Positions 1 to 11,200 of a DNA stretch of 64,000 bases are shown one piece after another (position 1 is the stretch's first letter; every line of letters starts with the position of its first letter). The position numbers and the translations under genes were made by a program. A model generated the notes under the pieces. It was not told where the DNA came from. It saw nothing but the letters and a program-made list of their open reading frames with translations, and searched no databases. Source of the stretch: Telmatactis stephensoni (taxonomy: Eukaryota > Cnidaria > Anthozoa > Actiniaria > Isophelliidae); the NCBI GenBank assembly GCA_029948255.1, contig JALIZF010001669.1, forward strand, positions 434,001 through 498,000, read 5' to 3'.

Positions 1-11
1 GTAAAACATAC

Positions 12-267
12 CTTTTAACCTTCGAGGCTCTTCATCCAAATCATCAGATGGTTTTGCTACTTGAACAAGTGGTAATAACACATCGATGGCATTCTCCTTG
101 AAAAATGATTTATTGAAGCCTTCTCCTCCATCAAAACAATCCAGACACTTTGATAACTTCTCCTTATCCTCATTTATATCTTCTTCGCTTTCATCTGACT
201 GATCCTTGTCGCTATCCTCTTGTTGTACAAGCTCAATTACTTCACTAACGTTAAAACGAGCCGCCAT
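12..267 (-). CDS. First coding exon of an unidentified gene (partial, runs off left edge)
   Basis: The exon opens at an ATG in a strong context (CAAGATGGCGG) and stays open for 85 codons plus one base, to a clean donor (AAAG then GTATG), so it is followed by a phase-1 intron. The peptide begins MAARFNVSEVIELVQQ and continues through an acidic tract (residues about 17-32, many D/E/S) into a hydrophobic segment near residue 60. Acidic N-termini of this sort occur in piggyBac-type transposases, but no catalytic domain is visible and I do not assign a family. The start lies a few bases from a plus-strand helicase remnant, in a head-to-head arrangement. Confidence 0.6.
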
Positions 268-272
268 CTTGA

Positions 273-995
273 GTGGTACTCTCACGCGCGAAACCGCTGA
301 ACATAAGGAATGTCAAAATGAGCAAAATCGAGGCCATTTATGCCAAGCGTGCTTATGCAAAGCTTTTGAATAATGTAAGGCTTGGAAATCCATCATCTGA
401 TGATATTCAAAAATTATTAGGACGAGTGAATGTCCATCTCCTTAATAACAGCTTTGATACTGCTTTAAGACTATTTCCAACAAACAAGCAATGTGATGAT
501 TACAATAATGAGATGACTATTAAATTGCAAACTGAAACAGGTTACACTGCACATCAAATTAGATCATCTAATACTCTCTTAAACAAGCAATCTGTACAAG
601 ACAATGATCATATTCATGATATTTATTCACTTATTGACCCTGATGACACCAAATCATCAGGATTATCTGACATTCTAACATTGGCAGTATGATCTAGAGT
701 TATGCTTATTAGAAACATTAATGTGTTACAAGGTCTTACAAATGGTGCACTTGGAACAATAACACAATTTCATTGGGAAAAAGAGAAACATTGTGATGGA
801 GAATTACCATTGTCAGTAACAGTAAAATTTGATCACACTTCTAGTACCAATCAAACATTTGACATTTTCCCAATTTCAATAAAATGTTTTGGCAAATATA
901 ACACAATATGGGAAAGAACACAACTACCATTAAGACCATTATGGGCAACAACTATACATAAGTCACAAGGCCTTACACTTCAAAGATGTGTGCAT
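273..995 (+). pseudogene. Helitron/PIF1-type helicase C-terminal remnant
   Basis: Seen: one reading frame with a TGA at 690-692 splitting a conserved segment (ILTLAV, stop, SRVMLIRN), then NVLQGLTNGALGTI and LRPLWATTIHKSQGLTLQR. These are the late SF1B motifs of PIF1/Helitron helicases: the loop after motif IV and the TIHKSQGxT motif. Walker A and B are absent, so only the C-terminal third is present. Homology stops just after KSQGLTLQR at about 995, where unrelated T-rich sequence begins, and the frame then runs on without recognisable content. A single GGA-to-TGA change explains the stop. It is a decayed Helitron fragment, on the opposite strand from the larger Helitron at 26.8-34.4 kb. Confidence 0.8.
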
Positions 996-1299
996 CATTA
1001 CATTATAATTTATATTGACATGAATGATGCACCAAAAAATTATCTACCCAAAAATGGGGCAAAAATTGGGTGGTTAATATCTTGTTACCAAATCTTTTTT
1101 TTTTTTTTTTTCAACAATGGATCAAATTGGCCTGGTTTGTTTCACCAAAAATTATTTTGGGGAAAAGTGGGATTCCTTTGGGAAAAAATATTGGATTTGG
1201 TAAACATTACCCAATTTTTCCCCATTTTTGGAAATTTTTACTATGATGTTCTGATCCCTCAACTAAATATATTTCATCACATCTTGTTTGCCCTTATAG

Positions 1300-4125
1300 C
1301 TAAAACACCATCTTCAAAGTCAACTTGTGAATCTACATCAAATAAGAAGCATTCTCTTAGTTCAAGAGGTACTGTATACATAGGAAATACACAAGTCAAT
1401 GTTCCAAGGAGAACCACCTCACTTTATGTGCAAGAACCCTCAAATATCAGATAAAAATATTATTATTAATAAACAAACGTATAAACTTATATACTTACTA
1501 AAGTCATTTTAGTAGCATTACCTAAAAAAATCATTAAATGCATTGTCAAAAGGACAGTATTAAGGCCGCATACAGTACAATCAGAAAGAGAATTATCCAT
1601 TCATCTTCTTGAATCATAATCAATAAAATCATAATCATAAAAGCTCACCAAGCACACATTTTGGATTTGATAGTTGGTGTACTGCTACTTTAATAACTAA
1701 TGTTATGTTCTAGATTGACAATGATTTATTTTTTACTTCATTCCAGTTAAAAAAGCTCCTGCCAAATCCCCTAGAAGTCCTGCCAAATTCCCTAGGAGGT
1801 GTCCAGAAATGTCCACTCTCCAAGGTGAACACATCAAGTTTTTTTAACCTTCCGGTGGCTGAGAAAAATTGATCCTGCAATTATAGTATTTTGTGTACCA
1901 CTTGATGAGATTTTGATGTACCACATGATTGATTTTTACCAGTGGAAGTACAGTATGCCGACAAATTTTGATCACGTTGTACATCAAAATCATAACGTGG
2001 TACAAAAAATATGATCACAGGATATATTTTTCTCAGTCGCCAGCAGGTTAGAAAAAACGTGGGGTGTAATGGTCTACTGGGAAGAGTAGTATTTGAAATC
2101 ATACAAGTGAGACTGTATCATTTTAAAACCCTTTGACTCTGATACACCTCTACATGATACACATCATTTACATTATATTCGCTCTTTATACTTAACAGTA
2201 AAATTATATATCTACATACAATGTACATCACACAATTAACGATATTATCATTTTCCTAAAGGTCACCAAACAACACCAACATGTACCAGTACTCAATGTG
2301 GTGAAAGTTTTGACATCAAACCCACTTTTGTACCAGGTATTTTTTATTTTGATAGCCATCAATTATCATTCATACGAGTAATAGTCTAAAGTCTAAAAAC
2401 ACTCACAGGACCTTTTTAGATATTGAATGTGTTATCACAACAGCGCCACATCCAGTTTTTTTAAAGAGGGAGTGTGTTTTTTGATGTTCTGTGGTCAGAA
2501 GGATTAAGAAACATTTGATATTTAAGAAAAGGTTTTCACCATCATACAAAAGAGGGTGACTCCCCAACCAAAGCTCTCCATCTGCCACTGCACAAATAGA
2601 TCTGAATGACATATTATCATACTAGTAAACAAATAAAGCTGTCTCAATTAATGTAATCTTATCTCTTTTCAGAGAAGAAAAATATCAAATCCCAAAATGC
2701 AAAGAACCAAGATTCTAATATCAAAACAACTGGCACTGCCAATTAGGTACACATGTAAACAAATTATGTGAGGCAGTACTTGAAGTTACTCAATTCATAG
2801 TTGTCTGACATTTTCAAAATCAATGTAAACATTTATTATAATTGTAAATGGTTTGAAACATTTAGTTTTTTAAGACATTAAGTTTTGTGAAAAACATGTG
2901 ATCGCCTATCTTTTCAAGGGAAACAAACAACAGCTACATCAACATCAATGTCACCATCCAAGCGCACAAATACTTCTGTTGAAGGTATCTCAAATGTGTT
3001 CTATTATGTAATATTTTCTACACCAAGTTAAATAAATTAGATGTCCCTTTAGTCCAGGATTTATGGTTTGTGCATAATCTGGATTATATCAAAACTGATC
3101 ACCCAATCTATTACCTTAGTCCACCCACATACCATTACGTCCAGTATAACGTTCATGCTCATTATCCACTGGATAACTATATTTCCTTATTGACCATTTC
3201 CCATGCAATACAGATTTTTCATTAGTTCTAAGTTTCCACTCTCTTGCAATCTAATTATCATGATTATTTTACCACAGGTGAACAGTCTCCTGCTACACCC
3301 ACAAAAATGCAACGTTACCCCAATACTGGTTCAGAAACATTATATTTAAAAGGTGAGTAATAACAATATAAAATTAATGAATTCACTTTAGTGATGTACA
3401 CACTAGTACCAAAGTTAACATGTTCCATGTTTAAGAATAATGGCATGCAATTGCTAGGGATGTAGAAAGGCACTAATTTGGTATTGTTTCAATGGTTAAA
3501 ATTAATGTGAAAATAGCAGTAAGAAGATATCATTCCTCAATCAAACATTTAAATGAGGACGACATTAAGACGACCAAAACACAAAACAGATCACAAAATG
3601 CAGATCAATAGTGTAGAATGTTCAGCACAGTTGAGTAGTCCCATCTGGTAATTATCACACATATTAACTTGATATTTTATTATTTCCATATTAATTGTTT
3701 ATTTATTTTCTCAATTAATTTCAGACATAACAGACAAAGTAAAAAGCGCATCTTTTGATTTGCTAGTAACAAACAAGGAACTTAGAGAAATAGCAAACAA
3801 CTCTCGCTTACTCCAAGCAGATGTCACAGACGGTCAGTCATGGTGCATACTAATAGCTTGGGGCCCTGTAGCAACGTTCTTCTACAACAAGATGTTTGTT
3901 GGGTCAACATACAAGTGTATGAATCTATCCATCAGAAAAACACCACCACAGTACACCAAGCAAGATTACATGCCCTACGACTTGACACTAACATCTGGAG
4001 CACAAATAGAAATCAGTCCAACATCAATTAAAGAGCCAGACACAACATTCCTTGCAATGATGCAGCGCGGTAATTACGTCACGGAAATTGCGAGACTCAG
4101 ACAAACACAACACACTTCCCTATGA
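1300..4125 (+). CDS. RPA-like OB-fold protein built from small symmetric exons (possibly broken)
   Basis: Exons read at 1300-1368, 1747-1824, 2262-2336, 2673-2746, 2919-2984, 3278-3352 and 3725-4125 (stop). Each has AG before and GT after, and all but the fourth are a multiple of three and phase 1-1. They encode K/S/T/P-rich linker, for example KAPAKSPRSPAKFPRR. The fourth is 74 nt and reads a TAG at its 3' edge, so it is skipped, mis-called or damaged. The last exon (134 codons) resembles a replication protein A ssDNA-binding OB fold: W..VATFFYNKMFVGSTYKCMNLSIRK followed by a DLTLTSGAQIEI strand, like DBD-A of RPA70. The 5' end is not found. By analogy with RPA genes carried by some Helitrons it could bind ssDNA during transposition; that is inference. 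Confidence 0.55.
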
Positions 4126-5315
4126 TTTCTTCAGGATTTCCTTCGTATGATTACCACGAAGACATGTATCTTCTTTAAAAATTCTTTCAATTTGAAGTTG
4201 GAAAATAGGAAGGACACAATTTATGTGCCAGAATCATATTTTGACTGAGTGTAAAACTGAAGATTTGACTTATTTTTAGAAGCTTAAAATTCGCCAAATC
4301 GCGGCTACCAAGTCTCAGCTCAATCAGTAAAGTCAGTAAGTTTATTACCATTTCCTTTTGTGTTTTTTTTTTATAAATGGAGAGCAATATTCAGATATTA
4401 TTGAGGAATGAATAAATATCTTTCAATAACGAACAAAAATAGTCCAACTGAGGCAATTCTTCACTGTTGTATAAATTTAACTGATTTCAGCGACAAGCTA
4501 CAAGGCGATCCCGCTTATAATCGATTATAACGCGTAAGTTGTACGACAGCAAATCTGTGTGTATTTTATAATTGACAAACAGTTCATCAGTATTAGAAGT
4601 ATCCTGAAGTATTATACATTTCAAATGTGTATACACAGTGCCAAAACCAGAATTTTTGGACCCGAATATGTTCAAAAACAGAAACACAAACATTAAGTTT
4701 TCGTACGTATTCGATTAACTTCAAGCCCGCACGCTTTAACGTTTTCAATGCGTTTGTGGCACGTAAACATACAGATTTTCCGTTTTCAAGTCTTATACGT
4801 CAGTGTGACAAAACGTTTTCGTGTTGAATTTTCTGGAATTCATACGTATACCTAACATTTTCGTGAATATGCAACAAGAAAATTGCTAAAAACTCACAGT
4901 GATGCTAATGCAAACCATCGTAAACCCTTCATTACATTTTGTGCGACTTGAAAACCCTCACATTCGTACGCATTATTTTCCGAAAACTCAAGAAAATTTA
5001 AGAACACTCGTAATTTTCGCTAATGCAAACCAATGTAAACCCTTCATTGCATTTTGTGCGATTTGAAAACCCTCACATTCTTGCGCATTGTTTCCCGAAA
5101 ACTGAAGAAAATACAAGCACTCTCCTGTTTCTCCCAAAAACGCATTAATAGAACCTTTTAATTAACGTACAAATATTTTTATTTGTTTCTTATTCAATAA
5201 ATTTTACTAAATTATTAAATAGTTTGACATGATAGCAATAATTATTACACTGTCAGTTGACTAACAATCTACATCTTTATTGTTGATAAAATCGTTAGAA
5301 ATCACATCACCAATA
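4126..5315. other. Non-coding interval with a 115-bp tandem duplication
   Basis: I see no gene here. A two-copy direct repeat lies at 4904-5018 and 5019-5133. Both copies open with GCTAATGCAAACCA and share AAACCCTTCATT and GAAAACCCTCACATTC at the same internal spacing. The rest is AT-rich with no recognisable repeat. Confidence 0.6.
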
Positions 5316-5435
5316 CACCCTCATTCTGCAGAGTGTGCTTAGTCTCTAAGCCCCAGGTCTTGGGGTCGAGGCTAAGCAGTACCTTACACCTGTAATGTGA
5401 ATATTGGTTCCACTCAGGTTGTCTTATATAGAATT

Positions 5436-5505
<70 letters not shown>
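5316..5505 (+). repeat. SINE-like dispersed repeat, copy 1, with (ATT)n tail
   Basis: Starts at CACCCTCATTCTGCAGAG, contains CTTGGGGTCGAGGCTAAGC (similar to a tRNA-type B box), then ACTCAGGTTGTC and ATAGAATTTCATTA, and ends in a long ATT microsatellite. A second copy in the same orientation is at 40474-40625 with the same order of blocks and the same kind of tail. This is typical of a non-autonomous retroposon. Confidence 0.65.
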
Positions 5506-5506
<1 letters not shown>

Positions 5507-5524
5507 TATATTTATGGAGAGCCG

Positions 5525-5875
5525 TTTGTGCCAAAAATAGCAATCGCTAGTGCTAGCCACCAATTGTTAGTGTCAAAAATATCAATCGCTAGTGCTAGCT
5601 AATAATCGCTAGTGCTAGCTAACAATCGTTAGTGTCAAAAATATCAATTGCTAGTGCTAGCCACCAATCGCTAGTGTCAAAAATTCAATCGCTGGTGTCA
5701 AATCTCAATCGCTGAATGTTAAAAATTCAATCGCTAGTGTTAAAATCTCAATCGCTGGTGTTAAATTCTTAATCGCTAGTGTTAATTCTTCATCGCTAGT
5801 GTTAAAATTCAATCGCTAGTGTTAAATTCTTCATCGCTAGTGTTAAAATTCCATCGCTGGTGCTGGACTGATTTC
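5525..5875 (+). repeat. Left subterminal repeat array of the transposase-HECT element
   Basis: More than a dozen imperfect copies of TCGCTAGTG or TCGCTGGTG at about 17-22 bp spacing, separated by TTAAAATTCAA-like or GCTAGC-like spacers. The reverse complement of the same motif occurs at 13490-13612, in inverted orientation. The two arrays bracket the DD35E transposase gene and the HECT gene, so I read them as transposase-binding terminal repeats. The exact outer end is not resolvable by eye. Confidence 0.7.
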
Positions 5876-5916
5876 ACCAACCAATGATATGTTTCAAAAG
5901 AATTCCGAAGTTTTGT

Positions 5917-5980
5917 CCAATCACGAAGCGCCTAATATCATGTGGCGTACCCAGTCTCGTACTCTGACCTTTTATAAATA
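5917..5980 (+). promoter_or_regulatory. CCAAT and TATA-like promoter of the transposase gene
   Basis: CCAATCAC lies near 5919 and TATAAATA at 5973-5980, about 40 bp before the first in-frame ATG at 6020. Spacing and order fit a pol II core promoter just inside the left repeat array. The HECT gene start at the other end also has CCAATCA boxes on its own strand. Confidence 0.45.
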
Positions 5981-6019
5981 AATTCTGGTTTAGTCGAGCG
6001 AGGTTTGGTCTTAGTGATA

Positions 6020-7483
6020 ATGTCAGATGAAGATGAAATACAGTCTTTCTTAGAAGAACTCGATTCTCTCTTACATCAGTGTTCAGCATATGAGAGAACA
6101 CAGGATGTTGGTTTTACTCTGAGAACGGTAAACAGTCTCGAAAACTGTGTAACCGTTCTACAGAACCTTACCTGTGAAAACCGCGGGGAACACAGACAAC
6201 TCATGGACTTAATGCATTTAATTTGCACTTTATTACATGATTGGGAACATAAACTGTTTCATTTGGAAGATGCAAGCTCACCGAGGCCAACCCTAGAAGC
6301 ACTTACAAGAGAATGTCACCATAATGACAGTGTTGGCCGACCTTATATTCCAATAAATCCTGATCAGATTGATTTCCTCATATCTGTTGGTCGAACAATG
6401 GAGGAAGTTGCTCGAACTTTGTTGGTCAGCAGAAGAACTTTATACAGGAGATGCGAGGAATTTCACATTTGTAAGAAAAGGGAGAGATATTCCCAACTTT
6501 CAGACAGTGATCTTGACAATGTAATACATCGTTTGATATCAGAGTATCCAGCAAATGGCTTGAGAATGCTTGCAGGCCATTTACATAGGATGGGAATCTT
6601 AGTGACAAGAAAAAGGCTACGGGAATCGTTGTTGAGAGTTAATCCAATAAATGGTTTTGTAAGACAGCTACATACTGTTCAAAGGCGTACTTACAGTGTT
6701 CCTAATGCTAATTCCCTTTGGCACATTGATGGATTCCATTGTTTAATAAGATGGAGAATGGTAATACATGGGGGAATAGATGGCTACACACGCCTAATTG
6801 TCTTTTTGCACTGTTCAAATAATAACTGTGCATCAACTGTTTATGAGCATTTCGTTGAAGCTACAGATAAATATGGATGGCCTTCTCGTGTACGATCTGA
6901 TAAAGGTGGAGAAAATGTGGATGTTGCTTATGCCATGTTCCTTGTCAAGGGATTAAACAGAGGCAGTCACATTGCTGGAAGCTCAACACACAATCAGAGG
7001 ATTGAAAGACTCTGGAGAGATGTTTTTAGATGTGTCTGTTCACTCTACTATTCCTTGTTTTATGTCTTGGAAGATTTTGGTCTTCTCTCTCCAACTGATG
7101 ATATTGACCTCTTTTGTCTTCAGTATGTTTTTATTCCAAGATTAAACAGAGCTCTTAGAGAATTCTCTGAAGCTTATAACCATCACCCCCTTCGCACAGA
7201 GCACAATTGGTCACCCTACCAGTTATGGTGCCATTCAAGTATCGCAGCACTAAATGATGATCCAATTGACCTTAGTTATTATGGGGTTGATCCTGAAGGA
7301 CCACCAACCAATAGATTTGAAGTACCGTATGTGGAAGTCCCTGAGAATGAAGTTTCCCTGAGTAATACTCAAATGGCAACCATAATTGATATGATAGATC
7401 CTTTAGGATTCAGTGATTCTTATGGAGTTGACATTTATATCAGTCTTCGAAGCCTTGTCATTCAGCTATTGGAAAGTATGTAA
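6020..7483 (+). CDS. DD35E integrase-type transposase (IS3EU-like)
   Basis: A 487-residue uninterrupted protein from the first ATG; the frame is open upstream to 6005, but only through non-ATG codons. Residues about 122-150 form a helix-turn-helix (TMEEVARTLLVSRRTLYRR). The rve-type core carries the catalytic triad: D237 in LWHIDGFH, D294 in RVRSDKGGEN and E329 in HNQRIERLW, 35 residues after the second Asp. The family-typical FxPRLNRALREF..YNHHPLRTEHNWSPYQLW follows. Bacterial IS3/IS481 and eukaryotic IS3EU transposases share this layout; IS3EU is my best assignment from memory of the motifs. No stops or frameshifts, so it could still be active. It lies inside inverted TCGCTAGTG arrays and is convergent with the HECT gene. 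A GTATGT at the end leaves open a 3' intron. Confidence 0.85.
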   Translation: MSDEDEIQSFLEELDSLLHQCSAYERTQDVGFTLRTVNSLENCVTVLQNLTCENRGEHRQLMDLMHLICTLLHDWEHKLFHLEDASSPRPTLEALTRECHHNDSVGRPYIPINPDQIDFLISVGRTMEEVARTLLVSRRTLYRRCEEFHICKKRERYSQLSDSDLDNVIHRLISEYPANGLRMLAGHLHRMGILVTRKRLRESLLRVNPINGFVRQLHTVQRRTYSVPNANSLWHIDGFHCLIRWRMVIHGGIDGYTRLIVFLHCSNNNCASTVYEHFVEATDKYGWPSRVRSDKGGENVDVAYAMFLVKGLNRGSHIAGSSTHNQRIERLWRDVFRCVCSLYYSLFYVLEDFGLLSPTDDIDLFCLQYVFIPRLNRALREFSEAYNHHPLRTEHNWSPYQLWCHSSIAALNDDPIDLSYYGVDPEGPPTNRFEVPYVEVPENEVSLSNTQMATIIDMIDPLGFSDSYGVDIYISLRSLVIQLLESM

Positions 7484-8278
7484 TGGGATAAATGAGAATG
7501 AATTGTATATATTGTGTGTGAAAATGCTAGAAGAACAAAAGTGCAAATTAAGATTATTTTGCTATTTTTTTCACCAAATGACCAACAAACATTACTAACG
7601 TGTAACCACAGCAGTTACTACTAGGGACCTGTGTCATGGATATGAACATAAGAAATGTAAGTTAACTATTCAATTTCAATATCTAACCTTTTTGATTTTC
7701 ATTCAATGCTGCTGGGTTTTGGATTACATGTATTCTGCCCATGCAAAGCATGGAATTGCACGAAACTTCACAACTTAAGATGTACTGTAGTTGTAAACCA
7801 TTTACAAAGCAATAATCAAACTAAAGTTTAATTTTTCATACCCACAGTTTCTCAGAGTTAGTGATTTTTCTGACTTATTTTCATTTCCCTGGGGTTTGAG
7901 AAATAAAGCTAATCCTTAGTGTAAGGTCACCACAATAGCCAAAAAGCTATAATGTCCAATATAAACTGTTCAAAACTGATAAAATTGATGTTAAATTATA
8001 TTAATATTATGTGCAAAAACAGCATTTATTTGAGGCAAATGAAGTCTTGAAGTTAAACAAAACAATGTGAGGTTTTACACTGAGGCAACCCCGGAAATAG
8101 TGAATATTCTGAACTAGTTATGTGGATATTCATAGTTTTGTCATAACAAGAACAACAGTGGATTAATATTATTTAAAGCTTACCAACATTAGTTGTGTTT
8201 TTAAAAACAACAGGTAAAAATCTAGGAGAATTGACCTAAACTGTAATTTGTTTCAGAATAGAAGGAAATAGAATTTAA
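7484..8278. other. Convergent 3' interval between transposase and HECT genes
   Basis: No ORF of note. On the minus strand a poly(A) signal (AATAAA, plus-strand TTTATT at 8025-8030) lies about 250 bp past the HECT stop codon. Plus-strand AATAAA occurs near 7902. The two genes therefore end tail to tail. Confidence 0.4.
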
Positions 8279-11200
8279 TTATACACAATTAAAGGCATTT
8301 CCCTTCACAGCTGCCAAAAGGCCAATCCTGAAGTCAGCATATTCCCAGCTCGCCATGGATTTTGGAATTTGCAACTCACACATACAAGTTGATGCATAAA
8401 TGCTGCTGTTTTCTGCACTGACATCTATTGTTATACCAGCATGGGGTAACTCTTCTCCTCCAGTGATAAATTTCAATTCATCTTTCAGTTCTATACACAC
8501 AAATGACAGAAATGGCATTTCAGCTACACTGTAAATACAGCTAGAGGGACTGCACAAATTAACTAAAATGCCATAAAATGGGTTCCTGACAACTTTGTTA
8601 AATAATCAACCATAAACGACTGTGATGAAGCCACTTAAAACTAAATGGTTGCTATCATTTTTTAAATCTAAGAGATTTTGGCAGATCTCACACAAAATTT
8701 CAAGATTTGGACAAAATAGAAAAATATTGTATAGTTATACTGGAACTCAGTTTGAGGTAAATTTAAAACTTTTTTCATAAAGCTACATACATTGCTTTAT
8801 ATAATCCAAATATCACAAGAAACCCAAACAGTTCAAGTCTGGGAACCCCCCATGATAAACACTGAAGCATAATATGTCATTTGTGCTTTGTTTATTAGGG
8901 GCTAAAGTGAAAACAACCCACATTAAAGGCCTAGAGCGGAAATCTGATCTTTCTCTGAAGACTGATTTGTGTCACTTCTTTTATCTCTACAATAAATGGA
9001 GGGGTGCCAATGAAAATGGACTAATTAAGTGACTTTTTGGTGATTTTTTTTTTTAATTTTCTCAAATGGTCCAAAATGATATTACTCCACTTTCCCATGG
9101 TAAAATATCAACACCTGCACAAAAAGTCATTTAGGCCATTTTCATGGGTATTCCTTCAATTATTATTCAATGTACTACACACAATGATAATACTTACCTT
9201 CTTCACTACTGTCTTCAATGCACTTGTTCAGCATGCTGAAAACCACCTTAAGTACAAGCACTTCTTTGACAGCATCAGCAGTAAGTTTTTTTGAAGACAT
9301 CACAAAAAGAGCCTCAAAAGCAGCAGGATTGGCACGTATGGCAGTTAATACACCCAAAATCTCCAGTCCTGCTTGAAACTGATCAAGCATTGGAATTCTC
9401 CGCCCCAAAACCAGGTGTGTTATCAAGCATTGGACTACTGTTTCTTTGTTCTTGTCCTTAAAAATATAAAAGTTCAAGACTTGATTGTACATTCTTTTCA
9501 TGACAATTTAGCTACTCTTTTTTCTTCAATGTAATTTGATTACAATTTATTAAAACTGGAATTACAGTTTTGCAATCAAATTACATTGAAGAGAGCAGCC
9601 AATTGTAAAAAAATAAATGTAAACTGATAACCAATTGGATTTGATATCAATCAATACTTCATGATCATAAAGTTCACAATGAAGTTTTTATTTAGTTTTA
9701 CTCAAAGTTTTGACAATAATTTAATATGTGTCATTCTTAAGTTAGAATAAGTGTTCAAAGAAATTTTGATATAATAATTGAGAATGACTCAAATTAGTAC
9801 TTCCATTGTTACTATGATGTCATACATGTATACGTCAACAATTAATGCAGAAATCAAGGTTTAATAGTATTGTCAAATTAATATACTCACTGTCAGAGTC
9901 ACTGTCAAGCCACTTTCGTGAATAAGCCTAACAAAGCCTTTATCATTATTGAGAGCAGAATAAGCATCAGTGCTGTTGGATAACAATACCTGTTCAAAAA
10001 AATAAATTGAGCTTCAATTTTTATGACAGTCTGAAATATAGCTCTGTAATAAATTTCCATTACCAATTTCAAAACATAAACAATGTTACAGTATCTCGAT
10101 CTAGTTGAATTCAGCTAATAAACTAAATAATTATTACCTTTTGTACAAAATACAATTCCTCCTCATCAAATATATCATCTATAGATGCGTACGCAGATAC
10201 TTGGCCAATATCTCCTGTTGCCAAGTAATAGAACATTGAAGGTGCCAGATAGGGAAAACCTGCACAACCTTGGCAAATGCTGTGAGCAATCATTTGACCA
10301 AGCATTTTGTATAGGCCACAGTTTAAAGCTGTTTGATTATAGTGAAAGAGAAGCCTTTTTGGAGGACCCTCGAAAAGATTGAATTTGTTGTCACCCACCA
10401 ATTCCTTGAAAAGGTCAGTGTACATCTGTCGTTTCACACCACCACTATCTAATGCAGGTTGACCAAGGTATGTTACTCTGACTGGTTGGTATGGTTGAAA
10501 TTTAGGTCCTTTGTAGAATGACACACATTCAGACACAAGGTCACTTGGGTCTACTTCTAGCTTAACACTAGGCTTTGCTGCCAATTTGGCTAATAGTGGC
10601 TTTAACGAATCTTCCAATGAATCTGACAAGGAAGCATCTCCTAGAGAGACAGAGAGAAAAGTAACTTAAGTATACTGATTCTGATTAGAAACTTCTTCAG
10701 AAGCTTTTGTGCTACATGTAGTCTTAAAAGAAACATTCCCCTCCCTTTACATGTTTTTTCTGTGTAATAGGCTTAAACATGTATGTGAAGGCCATTATTA
10801 CCAGCATTGTTTTTATCAAGGGCACTAGAACACTGAAATTGACCTTATTATTACAGCTAAGATCAAATGATAATAAACAAAGATTTACTTAGCTCAAATT
10901 TCACCTATTCTTTTTTTCTTTTCTTTTTATTTAAGGAATATAAAACGATCGCTTATGTCTCTGTACTGTGATATAAACATGACGGAAGATGTAGAGCAAG
11001 AGAAAAGCAAGCTTAGGAACAACGAGGCATAGCCGAGTGTTTCTCTTGCTTTTCAAGTGCTCTACATCTTCCAGAGTGTTTATATCACATTACAGAGACA
11101 TAAGCGATCGTTTTATATTGCTTTAGTAAAATATTTTCGACATTTTTCGAGCGAACCATGTCTCTGTCCTCTGATATAAACATGGTAGCCAGCCAATCAG

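Noticed and set aside
6005..6019. Transposase start at 6005
   Set aside because: The codon is TTG and the gene is eukaryotic; the first ATG in frame is at 6020, 40 bp after a TATA-like box.
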